From CAYMJO01 sp964391305 (GTDB taxonomy: Bacteria > Patescibacteriota > CALEFQ01): 7,025 nucleotides of DNA. A model generated the notes under the pieces. The model was given only the letters and a program-made list of their open reading frames with translations. It had not been told where the DNA came from and searched no databases. The first letter of the stretch is position 1. Every line of letters begins with the position of its first letter. The translations under genes were made by a program, and so were the position numbers. Positions 1 to 6,483 of the stretch are shown here, piece by piece. The stretch spans positions 1 to 7,025 of the forward strand of contig CAYMJO010000047.1 of the NCBI GenBank assembly GCA_964391305.1, in the 5' to 3' direction.

Positions 1-62
1 AGTTTTCATATGCCCTAGTTTACCAGAAAGTGCAATATGTGTGTGCACATTACCAAAAAACC

Positions 63-91
63 TTGACATTTCCATTCAAATCGGTTAATTT
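63..91 (+). promoter_or_regulatory. Sigma70-type promoter for the left non-coding RNA
   Basis: A perfect -35 box TTGACA (63-68) is followed by a 17-bp spacer and a weaker -10 box TAATTT (86-91). The predicted start near 98 falls exactly at the first hairpin of the downstream RNA. The -35 and spacing are good; the -10 has two mismatches to TATAAT. Confidence 0.55.
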
Positions 92-97
92 CAAACC

Positions 98-215
98 CAC
101 AAGGAGGTGGACTTTAAAGAAAGGCGCGCGGGGATTTTTTATATAGACCATCACCTCTTCACCTTTTACAAACCCGCGCGCCTCTCAAGAACCCCGCGAA
201 ATGCGGAGTTTTTTG
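98..215 (+). ncRNA. Candidate structured non-coding RNA of about 117 nt
   Basis: The unit lies between a promoter and a terminator and has no usable reading frame. It opens with a small hairpin CCAC-AAGGAG-GTGG (97-110) that shows a Shine-Dalgarno core in its loop. A perfect 10-bp stem follows, GGCGCGCGGG (123-132) with CCCGCGCGCC (173-182), extendable by one A-T pair. Its 40-nt A+T-rich loop contains AUCACCUC (150-157), identical to eight bases of the usual 16S rRNA 3' tail. GAGGTG (104-109) is complementary to CACCTC (152-157), so a pseudoknot or an alternative fold is possible. A ribosome-binding-like AAGGAGGTGG (101-110) is not followed by ATG, GTG or TTG at normal distance. I recognise no known RNA family. 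A leader of a lost gene is the main alternative. Confidence 0.55.
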
Positions 216-220
216 TTTTT
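187..220 (+). terminator. Rho-independent terminator of the left RNA
   Basis: CCGC (194-197) pairs with GCGG (203-206) around a GAAAT loop. The stem continues past one C-A mismatch through AC/GT and a few A-U pairs. The run TTTTTTG followed by TTTTT (209-220) gives the U-tract. It closes the RNA that starts near 98. Confidence 0.6.
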
Positions 221-258
221 AAAAACATGACAGCTTCGCGACTTTTCCACAAAAGCTC

Positions 259-286
259 TTGACATATTTTTTAGATAATATAAAAT
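259..286 (+). promoter_or_regulatory. Sigma70-type promoter for the second left unit
   Basis: Perfect TTGACA (259-264), a 16-bp spacer, then TAAAAT (281-286), one mismatch from TATAAT. Transcription would begin near 293, just before the hairpins at 313-348. A GATAAT further upstream sits too close to the -35 to be used with it. Confidence 0.6.
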
Positions 287-292
287 ACTTTA

Positions 293-363
293 CGCCGGGG
301 GAAAATATAGCAGGTGATGACGCGTAATCACCGGTCATGGAAGGGACCTTTTTTCTTTTTTTT
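293..363 (+). ncRNA. Structured 5' leader or attenuator-like RNA with U-tract
   Basis: Two hairpins stand directly next to each other. GGTGAT (313-318) pairs with ATCACC (327-332) around an 8-nt loop, and GGTC (333-336) pairs with GACC (345-348) around another 8-nt loop. A 15-base tract of six T, one C and eight T (349-363) follows at once. This is the layout of a terminator or attenuator, although the second stem is only 4 bp. Because a strong ribosome binding site and ATG follow at 386-401, the element may control read-through into that short frame. I compared it by eye with common riboswitch cores (fluoride, guanidine, preQ1, ZTP) and with the hammerhead core, and found no convincing match. 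Confidence 0.4.
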
Positions 364-398
364 GAACGACTAACAAAGAATGACAAAGGAGGAAGAAA

Positions 399-425
399 AT
401 GAAAAAAAAGCAAACATTTCCATAG
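399..425 (+). CDS. Eight-codon leader peptide or slippage/frameshifted small ORF
   Basis: AAAGGAGGAAG lies just upstream of an ATG at normal spacing, so initiation at 399 is well supported. The frame reads MKKKQTFP and stops at TAG (423-425). The start is followed by a run of eight A. If nine A were read, through transcript slippage, ribosome slippage or a sequence error, the frame would stay open for 33 codons to TAA at 497-499, two bases before the terminator stem at 501. That extended product would be basic at its start, then hydrophobic and proline-rich. Three explanations remain: a true leader peptide behind the 293-363 attenuator, a slippage-expressed small protein, or the decayed start of a lost gene. 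I recognise no function. Confidence 0.3.
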   Translation: MKKKQTFP

Positions 426-500
426 TTACTATACTAAAATATCCCCTTCCTCTATATTTCTCTATATTTGAGTATCCCCCGGTCCATCCTCCCCAATAAC

Positions 501-528
501 AAAAACCCCCTGTCTATGGGGGTTTTTT
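501..528. terminator. Strong bidirectional terminator
   Basis: AAAAACCCCC (501-510) pairs with GGGGGTTTTT (518-527) around the 7-base loop TGTCTAT, with T through 528. On the plus strand it ends the unit begun at 259. On the minus strand it has five U after the G run and can end the sigma/anti-sigma/38-residue operon coming from the right. It is the only clear minus-strand terminator found below position 651. Confidence 0.8.
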
Positions 529-580
529 AATACTTGCATGCTTGAATTTTGATCAACTTCTGACAAAAAGAGAATAAATC

Positions 581-598
581 ACGAATTCGATAATTCGT
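581..598. repeat. Short inverted repeat ACGAATT-N4-AATTCGT
   Basis: Seven-base arms at 581-587 and 592-598 surround CGAT, followed by a further AATTC. It lies between the 38-residue ORF and the terminator at 501-528. It may be an RNA hairpin in the 3' end of the operon or a protein-binding palindrome. It has no U-tract and is not a terminator. Confidence 0.4.
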
Positions 599-650
599 AA
601 TTCAACAAATAAAATTTGGTCAAATCAAACGACCGCCAGATGATCGCAAA

Positions 651-767
651 CTATACCAAAAATTTTCCTCTCCCGCTGAAAGCTACCCAAGCGATTCCAA
701 GCAACGAAAAAAACAAAGCTCCCAGCACATAAAAAACATATCCAGCTGTCATTATTATTTTTTTCAT
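651..767 (-). CDS. Small single-pass membrane peptide, 38 residues
   Basis: An ATG at 767-765 opens a 38-codon frame ending in TAG at 653-651. The product starts MKKIIMTAG and runs through one hydrophobic stretch of about 25 residues (positions 8-31: aromatic, Leu, Val, Gly and Ala, with a central LLGIAWVAF) into a basic SGRGK tail. This is the profile of a small integral membrane protein with charged ends. It starts 8 nt after the stop of the large propeller gene on the same strand, which suggests a third cistron translated by coupling; no clear Shine-Dalgarno sequence precedes it. A second ATG at codon 6 is possible. I recognise no family. It could help anchor or regulate the membrane-bound partner encoded just before it, but that is only inferred from position. 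Confidence 0.6.
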   Translation of the reverse strand: MKKIIMTAGYVFYVLGALFFSLLGIAWVAFSGRGKFLV

Positions 768-775
768 TTTTGTTT

Positions 776-3469
776 TTATTTTTTATCCAAATTTACAGAA
801 TATATGTACAAATCCTCCGCCAGCACAACCATAATATTTCCCTCCACGTTAATCGCTCTTCTATCTTTCATTGTATCACTATTTTCAAGCTCTGTCAATT
901 GACTCGGCTTGAGCGGATCCGATAAATCATAGACCGCGATCTTGGGAGAAATCGAATACAATTTTTGTTCAGAAATTTCGAACCCATTCCCGAAAAGTTG
1001 TTCATCAATGGAACCTATTTTCTTCGCGCCGACAAAAACATCCGCTCCCAAAGATTTTCTCCCAACGTAAACATTCTCCCCCGTGCCGGCTATTTCCGAA
1101 ACAAACCCCGTATTTTCACGATACAAAACCTTTGGGACTTCCGGATTGGAAACATCAAGAATTTTCAATCCTTTATCCCCACAGCCCGCGTAAAGCCTCT
1201 TGCCGTCCGAAGACAATTCCAAATCCCCCCACAAAGAAACCTCCGAAAGCTCCTTGAGAATTGCTTGTTTTTCAGGAAGAACTGCCACGTTTAAGTCTGA
1301 TGCTTTCGTATCAAAAACGATTTGAGGCTTTGCCTTGTCCGATACGTTCATCACGGTAAACCTGTCTTTTCCCGCGACATACGCATAATTGCCAAAAACA
1401 GCGACATGCCGCGCATCCATATGCTCACTGCTATAAATCAATTTTGGGACACTTGAATTAGTGACATCAATTATTGCAAGCGGCCCGCCGGCAATGTAGA
1501 GATACCCGTCAAAAAGATACGAGTCAATCTCGCCGCTATTTATATTGACCGTGTCTATGACCGAAGCGATTTCCTTAGGATTTTTCTTGTCAGAAATATC
1601 AAAAACCTCCAGCAAATCGCCTTCAACATTTATTCTGTACAAATAATTCCCGTCAATATGAACGTCCGAAGATGCCTTGCCAGACAAATTTCCGATTTTG
1701 GAAAGCAATTTAAGCTCTTCATCGCTTCCATCTTTTTCGTCTTCCGGAAATTTGACGTCTATCTGATAATCAATGACTCCTATCCCCGAAAAGCCAAGCA
1801 ACATTGAAGGATTCACGTTTTTTTCAGATATGAATTCCTCACCGCTGTTCATAATATAAAAATGAATATCTTCCGAACCAGTCACGCTGTACGCGACAAC
1901 TTCGCCATTATTATCAGCGATAATTTCCGAAACTTTTTCATTCGGCGCATTTTTAAAAATATCTTTGCGCTCTTTTGAATCGATATTGATCAAAGAAACT
2001 CCGCCAGCCGATACAACGGCGACATTCCCGCTTCCAACCCATGTGGCTTGGCTGAATTTTTCACCGGAAAACTCAAGCAAAACATCGGTGTTGAAATTTT
2101 TCAAATTGCTCAAGTAAACCTTGCCTGAAGTCCCGACAAACACGGCTTTCATCAAACCAAGATTTATGTCCAAGGCGCCAAAAATATCATTCGGCATTTC
2201 ATAGCCCGCCGCTTTTTGGCTATCCACATCCACTTTGAAAAACTTTCGGGGCGTTCCGCGCGTGGCAGTCTCAAAAAACACATTCTTCCCATCCACGTCA
2301 AACTTCAATGAAGAAATATCCACAATGTTTGCGGGCTCGCCTTTATAAATGATCTTAGCAGAAGTTTCACCAATGGCCTTCACTCGCAGTTCGGCAATCC
2401 CTTCTTTATAAACCGCGTATGCCACTTTTGAAACATCTAAAGACACCGCGAATTCGCCCGCAAAATCATAGCCTTTATCTATCGAAAAAGCCTCGCTATC
2501 TTTTCCACCAGAATCAATTTTTCGAACAGCATATCTTTTCACATCGCCTTCTTGGTAACTTACGGCGTAGAAAATGCTGTTGTCTTTTGCAAAAACGGCT
2601 GAAGAAATAGGTTCGTCAAACTTGATCAGATTCCTCACGTTCTTGCCATCGTCTTTTACAGCGTCGATTTTGCTTGCCCCTTCGCTTTCGCCAACATACA
2701 AAAGCTCTTTTCTATTTCTTTCAATTTTGGGCTCTGGTATTGATTTTGGCTTTTTTTCTTCTTTTTTATGATCGCTTTTGACCTTTGGCTTTTCAGTTTT
2801 ATTCAAAACTATATTTATTTCAAAAGTTTCCTCGCGCGTCACATCAATTTTTTCTCCGTAACCCTCAAAGCCCGCAAGCTTCACATCAAGCCCGTGTTCT
2901 CCCATTCGAACACCCTCAACAAGCAAAGGCGTATTCCCCTGTTTTTTGCCGTTCAAATAAACTTCGGCTTCGGAAGGTTCAGAAATAACATTTATGCTTC
3001 CCGTCTTAACAACTTCTGTTTTCTCAAGCGCTTTCTTCACCGGCTTTGGGACGTATTTTTCATAAAATCCGGGACTCGCCGCGGCAAAAGACGTGAAAAA
3101 AACCAAAAGCGCCACAACGGCAATCGGAACTGTGGCATAAGCCCATCTAAACCTCTTGCCCCTTGGAAGAAGCGCATCTTTATCACCGCGTTCAAGAAGC
3201 TTTCTATCTCCAAAAGCTCCAAAGCGTTCTGACTCCGCAAGATTCATCAGACGTTTTCTAAGATTCACTCTGAAGTTTTCATCCGCCGAAATCTCCGGTT
3301 TGCCTTCATTGATCTTCTTCGCAAGTTTCAATAGGTCTTTTTCCTCATCCAAAAGACCTTCTTCTTTTATATTCTTTCCCTTAAGAAGTCTTTCCAAAAT
3401 TTTATTGAATTTTTTTAACGGATCTATTATATCCATAAATATATAACGACAAACGCTAAATTTTGACAT
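776..3469 (-). CDS. Membrane-anchored anti-sigma-like sensor: PEGA domain plus propeller/LVIVD repeats
   Basis: Residues 1-108 are charged, largely helical and lack the zinc motif HxxxCxxC; a segment near 57-78 (ADENFRVNLRKRL) resembles the cytoplasmic part of membrane anti-sigma factors. KRFR precedes one membrane helix (about 109-132), so the N-terminus should be inside. Residues 157-223 form a PEGA domain (SINVISEPSEAEVYLNGKKQG, then GxH and GF/Y signals). A Lys/Glu/Pro linker (224-252) leads to a TolB/WD40-like beta-strand region (about 255-585), then about five LVIVD-type repeats such as LEVFDISDKKNPKEI (620) and LKILDVSNPEVPKVL (768). The ATG directly follows the sigma stop codon (TAAATG), and AGGAGG lies 15 nt upstream; Met12 is an alternative start without a ribosome site. 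The context suggests it restrains the upstream sigma factor and senses something outside. Domain calls are firm; the anti-sigma role is inferred. Confidence 0.88.
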   Translation of the reverse strand: MSKFSVCRYIFMDIIDPLKKFNKILERLLKGKNIKEEGLLDEEKDLLKLAKKINEGKPEISADENFRVNLRKRLMNLAESERFGAFGDRKLLERGDKDALLPRGKRFRWAYATVPIAVVALLVFFTSFAAASPGFYEKYVPKPVKKALEKTEVVKTGSINVISEPSEAEVYLNGKKQGNTPLLVEGVRMGEHGLDVKLAGFEGYGEKIDVTREETFEINIVLNKTEKPKVKSDHKKEEKKPKSIPEPKIERNRKELLYVGESEGASKIDAVKDDGKNVRNLIKFDEPISSAVFAKDNSIFYAVSYQEGDVKRYAVRKIDSGGKDSEAFSIDKGYDFAGEFAVSLDVSKVAYAVYKEGIAELRVKAIGETSAKIIYKGEPANIVDISSLKFDVDGKNVFFETATRGTPRKFFKVDVDSQKAAGYEMPNDIFGALDINLGLMKAVFVGTSGKVYLSNLKNFNTDVLLEFSGEKFSQATWVGSGNVAVVSAGGVSLINIDSKERKDIFKNAPNEKVSEIIADNNGEVVAYSVTGSEDIHFYIMNSGEEFISEKNVNPSMLLGFSGIGVIDYQIDVKFPEDEKDGSDEELKLLSKIGNLSGKASSDVHIDGNYLYRINVEGDLLEVFDISDKKNPKEIASVIDTVNINSGEIDSYLFDGYLYIAGGPLAIIDVTNSSVPKLIYSSEHMDARHVAVFGNYAYVAGKDRFTVMNVSDKAKPQIVFDTKASDLNVAVLPEKQAILKELSEVSLWGDLELSSDGKRLYAGCGDKGLKILDVSNPEVPKVLYRENTGFVSEIAGTGENVYVGRKSLGADVFVGAKKIGSIDEQLFGNGFEISEQKLYSISPKIAVYDLSDPLKPSQLTELENSDTMKDRRAINVEGNIMVVLAEDLYIYSVNLDKK

Positions 3470-4081
3470 TTAATATTCTATCTTCCTCCTGCTAAGACTG
3501 TCTCTCAATTTTTTCAAAGCACGATGCATCTGTACAGCGACATGCTGTTTCTGAAGACCAACAATTTCCGCGATTTCCTCGTTCGATTTTTCTTCGAAAA
3601 ATTTCAGAGACACAAGTTTCTGATCATTATCGGTAAGCATGAGAAGTCCCTCTTGAATTTTTTTAAAAAACATTTTCTTAGAAATATTGACTCCTACGTC
3701 TTCCTTCTCGTCTTTGAGCTCGGGAATTTTTTCAATATCGACATTCTTTTCCCTATAGCTTTTCCTAAAATAATCGGCAACGTTGTTGGACGCGATTTTG
3801 TAAAGCCATGAAGAGAACGAAATTTCTTTCCATTTGAAACCCTCAAGGCCGCGAAGGGCTTTTTCAAAAGTGACGGACGTCAGATCCTCCGCCGTTTCTA
3901 TGTTCGAAACGCGCCTTAGAATATACGCATAAATACGGTCGAAGTAAATATCGTATAGAACGCCAAAAAATGAGGGGTCCTCTTGGGCCCTTTCGACAAT
4001 CTCCTTTTCCGTAAATTGCTTCTTTCCGAGACTATAGTGGGAAAAGGTTTTCGCATCTTGTTTTTGGCCTCTTTTATCCAC
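3470..4081 (-). CDS. ECF-family RNA polymerase sigma factor
   Basis: The 203-residue product has the two-domain ECF layout. Region 2 spans about 38-107, with the DRIYAYILRRV core-binding helix, AEDLTSVTFEKAL (64-76) and the FSSWLYKIASNNVADYFRK -10-recognition part (89-107). Region 4 spans about 137-197, with LTDNDQKLVSLKFFEEKSNEEIAEI ending in the VQMHRALKKLRDSL recognition helix. Start: GTG at 4081-4079 is the only option, since TAA lies directly upstream in frame and no ATG, GTG or TTG follows before region 2; no clear ribosome site is seen. It would direct RNA polymerase to envelope-related promoters. Its stop codon abuts the ATG of the membrane partner gene, the standard arrangement of an ECF factor and its anti-sigma. 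The N-terminal extension of about 30 residues is somewhat long. Confidence 0.95.
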   Translation of the reverse strand: MDKRGQKQDAKTFSHYSLGKKQFTEKEIVERAQEDPSFFGVLYDIYFDRIYAYILRRVSNIETAEDLTSVTFEKALRGLEGFKWKEISFSSWLYKIASNNVADYFRKSYREKNVDIEKIPELKDEKEDVGVNISKKMFFKKIQEGLLMLTDNDQKLVSLKFFEEKSNEEIAEIVGLQKQHVAVQMHRALKKLRDSLSRRKIEY

Positions 4082-4196
4082 TTATTTTGGCGAAAGACGA
4101 AGCGCTCCGTGCTTTCACTATACTATAACGCATGAGCGCCCGAAAAATTACATGACTTTACTAAAAATGCCAAAGCTTTGATATTTTCACGTATTC

Positions 4197-4224
4197 ATTA
4201 TAAACAATGTGGCTGAAATTACAA
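4197..4224 (-). promoter_or_regulatory. Promoter of the sigma/anti-sigma operon
   Basis: On the minus strand TTGTAA (4224-4219) is followed by 16 bp and a perfect TATAAT (4202-4197). The start near 4190 leaves a leader of about 109 nt before the GTG. Within this leader are a perfect palindrome CAAAGCTTTG (4171-4180) and an inverted repeat GCGCTC/GAGCGC (4102-4107, 4134-4139) that could shape the mRNA or bind a regulator. A second TATAGT-like stretch at about 4119-4128 has no good -35. I see no clear ECF-type GGAAC/GTC pair. Confidence 0.55.
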
Positions 4225-4235
4225 GCACTTTGCCC

Positions 4236-4264
4236 TTGCTAAAGCGAATATTTGGGGGTAAAAT
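4236..4264 (+). promoter_or_regulatory. Promoter of the VanW-family gene
   Basis: TTGCTA (4236-4241), a 17-bp spacer and TAAAAT (4259-4264) predict a start near 4271 and a leader of about 26 nt. The leader has no Shine-Dalgarno match. The -35 box lies 11 bp from the -35 of the divergent sigma operon, so a regulator bound between them could act on both. Confidence 0.5.
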
Positions 4265-4296
4265 AAAGCTTAGAACTTAGCCCTTAGCGCTACACT

Positions 4297-6171
4297 ATGA
4301 AGCCCTTCAAAAAAGCAATTTTAATAATCATAGTCATCGCCGTCACAGCATGCGCGGTTTTTGGAATTTACAACATCGCATACGCGGACAAAGTTTTATC
4401 GGGCGTTACCGCCGCGGGAATAGACATCTCTGGAAAATCAGAAACAGAAGCGGCAGAAATTTTACAAAAAGCAATCAACAAATTCCAAAACGAAAGCATC
4501 GTACTGCAAAGCGGGAACAAGCAGTGGTTCGCAACGCCGAGAGAGCTTGGTATAAATTTCTACGCGCAGACGACCGCAAAGAGAGCTTTCGAAATCGGCA
4601 GATCCAATCCATGGCACAAAGATCTCATCACGAGAGCAAAGACAATCGTAATGGACCACGAAATAGACATGGTTTTTTCAATTGACGAAATTTCCCTCGA
4701 GAAATACGCCGACAAGCACTTCGGAGAGCTCGAAACTTCCGCGAAAAATGCCAATTTGAAAATCTCGGATAATAAAATTTTGAAAACAAAAGAAAAAAAC
4801 GGAGTTATAACCAACGAAAAAGATTTTTTCAAAAAAACAAGGGAAAGCGCAGAAAAGCTGAACAAAGATCCAATACAAATCTCTTTCACGACATCGTATC
4901 CTGTAATTTCGGAGCAAGACACGGAGATGGCGGCATCTGCGGCAAAGAAAATCATGCAAAACGGTGTTAAGCTGAAGCACGGGGATAAAACTTGGGAAAT
5001 TTCCAAGGGGGATGCGGTGGAGATGATTTCGTTCACGCCGCGCTCAAAATCGGGACATGAAATTTCCAAAGAGGATCTTTTTTCAAAAGAGGAAGGCAAA
5101 GACAACCGGGATATAACCTTGGGATTGGAACTTTTGGGAAGCAAGCTCGACGAAACTTTGGGAAAAATTTCGGAGGAAATAAAGACAGATCCAATTAACG
5201 CACACTTTGAGATAGTTGACGAGTCCTCTTTGAAAATTCCGCTCGAGGGCGAAAAGCCAAAGGATACGATTCGGGATGTGGTGCTTTCAGAACCGTCAAA
5301 AAATGGTGGAAAGCTGAACAAAGATGAAAGTTTTAAAAAAATAAGAGACGAAATAAACGACGGGCAAACCATGGTGGATCTAGTCGTCGACAAAAAAGAA
5401 CCGCAAGTCACGGAAAAAAATTACAAGGAAGTTGGAATCAAAAAATTGATAGGCAGAGGCGAATCAAGCTGGTCGGGATCTCCGGCAAACAGAATCCATA
5501 ATATAAAAGTTGCCGCGGCAGAGCTTGACGGCACCGTCATAAGGCCCGGAACGACTTTCTCTTTCGGCGAATGGCTTGGACCTGTCACCGAAGAAGCCGG
5601 ATACAAGAAAGAGCTTGTGATAAAAAATAAGAGCACCGTGCCTGATATCGGCGGAGGAGTATGCCAAGTTTCAACGACAACTTTCCGCGCGGCGGTTGAC
5701 GCGGGACTGCCTATAACCGAAAGAAAAGCGCACAGCTACGCCGTGCCATATTACAACCCGCAAGGAACGGACGCGGCGTATTACACCGGTTCAGTGGATT
5801 TAAAATTCGCAAATGACACTCCAGGAATGATTCTAATACAGACGGAGGCAAAACAGCACGAGCTCATTTTCAATTTTTTGGGAACAGATGACGGGAGAAT
5901 TATCGAAAAGACAAAGCCTATAACCTATGATCGTAAAGGCAACGGCGCGATGAAAGCCGAATGGGGATACAAAGTTACCCTAAACGGCACGGTAATGACA
6001 GAAGATGTCTTAAAGAGCAATTACAAACCACCGTCAGAATATCACCAGGAAGCGGAAGAAAAAATAAAAAAGGAAGAGGAAGAGCAAAAGAATAAAAAAG
6101 AAGACGCAAAGAAAGATCCAGCAAAAAAGAAGGAAGATGAGCTGAAGAAAAAAGCAGGCAAACAGAACTAA
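4297..6171 (+). CDS. VanW-domain, membrane-anchored cell-wall protein
   Basis: The 624-residue protein begins MKPFKK and has one hydrophobic helix (about 7-29), a signal anchor placing the rest outside. Residues about 45-370 are two repeats of the PG_binding_4 type found in VanW/YoaR-like proteins and some L,D-transpeptidases (ETEAAEILQKAI, WFATPRELGINF; then KTWEISKGDAVEM). The VanW domain spans about 384-525, with the hallmarks RPGTTFSFGEWLGP (416-429), IGGGVCQVSTTTFRAA (451-466, Cys456), HSYAVPYYNPQGTDAAYY (479-496) and DLKFANDTP (501-509). The last 42 residues are almost all Lys and Glu. VanW occurs in some VanB-type glycopeptide resistance clusters and in many wall-associated proteins, but its reaction is unknown to me; this one lacks any van neighbours and should not be read as a resistance gene. 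The ATG has no clear ribosome site. It is transcribed divergently from the ECF operon, which may control it. Confidence 0.94.
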   Translation: MKPFKKAILIIIVIAVTACAVFGIYNIAYADKVLSGVTAAGIDISGKSETEAAEILQKAINKFQNESIVLQSGNKQWFATPRELGINFYAQTTAKRAFEIGRSNPWHKDLITRAKTIVMDHEIDMVFSIDEISLEKYADKHFGELETSAKNANLKISDNKILKTKEKNGVITNEKDFFKKTRESAEKLNKDPIQISFTTSYPVISEQDTEMAASAAKKIMQNGVKLKHGDKTWEISKGDAVEMISFTPRSKSGHEISKEDLFSKEEGKDNRDITLGLELLGSKLDETLGKISEEIKTDPINAHFEIVDESSLKIPLEGEKPKDTIRDVVLSEPSKNGGKLNKDESFKKIRDEINDGQTMVDLVVDKKEPQVTEKNYKEVGIKKLIGRGESSWSGSPANRIHNIKVAAAELDGTVIRPGTTFSFGEWLGPVTEEAGYKKELVIKNKSTVPDIGGGVCQVSTTTFRAAVDAGLPITERKAHSYAVPYYNPQGTDAAYYTGSVDLKFANDTPGMILIQTEAKQHELIFNFLGTDDGRIIEKTKPITYDRKGNGAMKAEWGYKVTLNGTVMTEDVLKSNYKPPSEYHQEAEEKIKKEEEEQKNKKEDAKKDPAKKKEDELKKKAGKQN

Positions 6172-6274
6172 TCGGAGAACAGACGCAAGTCTGCAGGGTT
6201 AGAACTACAAACTAGTATAGACAAAGTAATTTACACTTATCCACTTCACATAGTCACTGCAAACCTGCTAGCAT
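6172..6274 (+). other. 3' region of the VanW gene with a GNRA hairpin
   Basis: No gene is seen here. Just after the stop codon CAGAC-GCAA-GTCTG (6180-6193) forms a 5-bp hairpin with a GNRA tetraloop but no U-tract. GCAGG (6193-6197) can also pair with CCTGC (6264-6268), closing a larger stem. No plus-strand terminator appears until 6464-6483. Confidence 0.4.
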
Positions 6275-6300
6275 AAAAAAAGAGCCCCATGATGGAGCTC
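6275..6300 (-). terminator. Rho-independent terminator of the 230-nt RNA
   Basis: On the minus strand GAGCUCCA-UCA-UGGGGCUC (6300-6282) forms an 8-bp stem with one U-G wobble and a 3-nt loop, followed by seven U (6281-6275). The plus strand lacks a U-tract here, so it works only for leftward transcription. Confidence 0.8.
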
Positions 6301-6463
6301 GCGATATTCACAGCCAGAGCGCTGTAGCCGGAGAATTTAGTAAAAGTAGAAAAGGAAGGAATCCCGCCGAAGCGGAACACTGCCAAAACCTTTTATTAGA
6401 CTCCCGCTGGTGAATGGCTACAGCGTACTGGTTGCGAGAAATACGTCCGTGCGTGCTATTTAC

Positions 6464-6483
6464 AACGCCACGGGCGTTTTTTT
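6464..6483 (+). terminator. Plus-strand terminator lying inside the 230-nt RNA
   Basis: AACGCC-ACG-GGCGTT (6464-6478) is followed by five more T to 6483. It is the first good plus-strand terminator after the VanW gene, about 290 nt past its stop. A VanW transcript ending here would be antisense to most of the leftward RNA at 6275-6506. On the minus strand the same repeat is a 5' hairpin of that RNA. Confidence 0.65.

Noticed and set aside
313..363. Possible riboswitch or hammerhead ribozyme (GTGATGAC resembles CTGATGA)
   Set aside because: The flanking catalytic or ligand-binding core bases are absent; only two simple hairpins and a U-tract can be supported.
219..413. Minus-strand 64-codon frame in the left region
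   Set aside because: It is antisense to a promoter, two hairpins and a ribosome site, and its Phe/Ser/Lys composition reflects T- and A-tracts.
451..470. Tandem TCTATATTT repeat
   Set aside because: Only two copies of nine bases, with no further units and no sign of a CRISPR or satellite array.
2768..3232. Plus-strand open frame of 154 codons opposite the PEGA region, and shorter ones nearby
   Set aside because: They lie antisense to well-supported PEGA and membrane-helix coding sequence and show no start signals.
4560..5411. Long minus-strand open frame (283 codons) opposite the VanW gene
   Set aside because: It is the antisense shadow of a clear VanW/PG_binding_4 gene; the product is Ser/Phe-rich with no domain signal, promoter or ribosome site.
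4297..6171. VanW as a vancomycin resistance determinant
   Set aside because: No vanH, ligase, vanX or two-component genes are nearby, and VanW domains are widespread in proteins unrelated to resistance.
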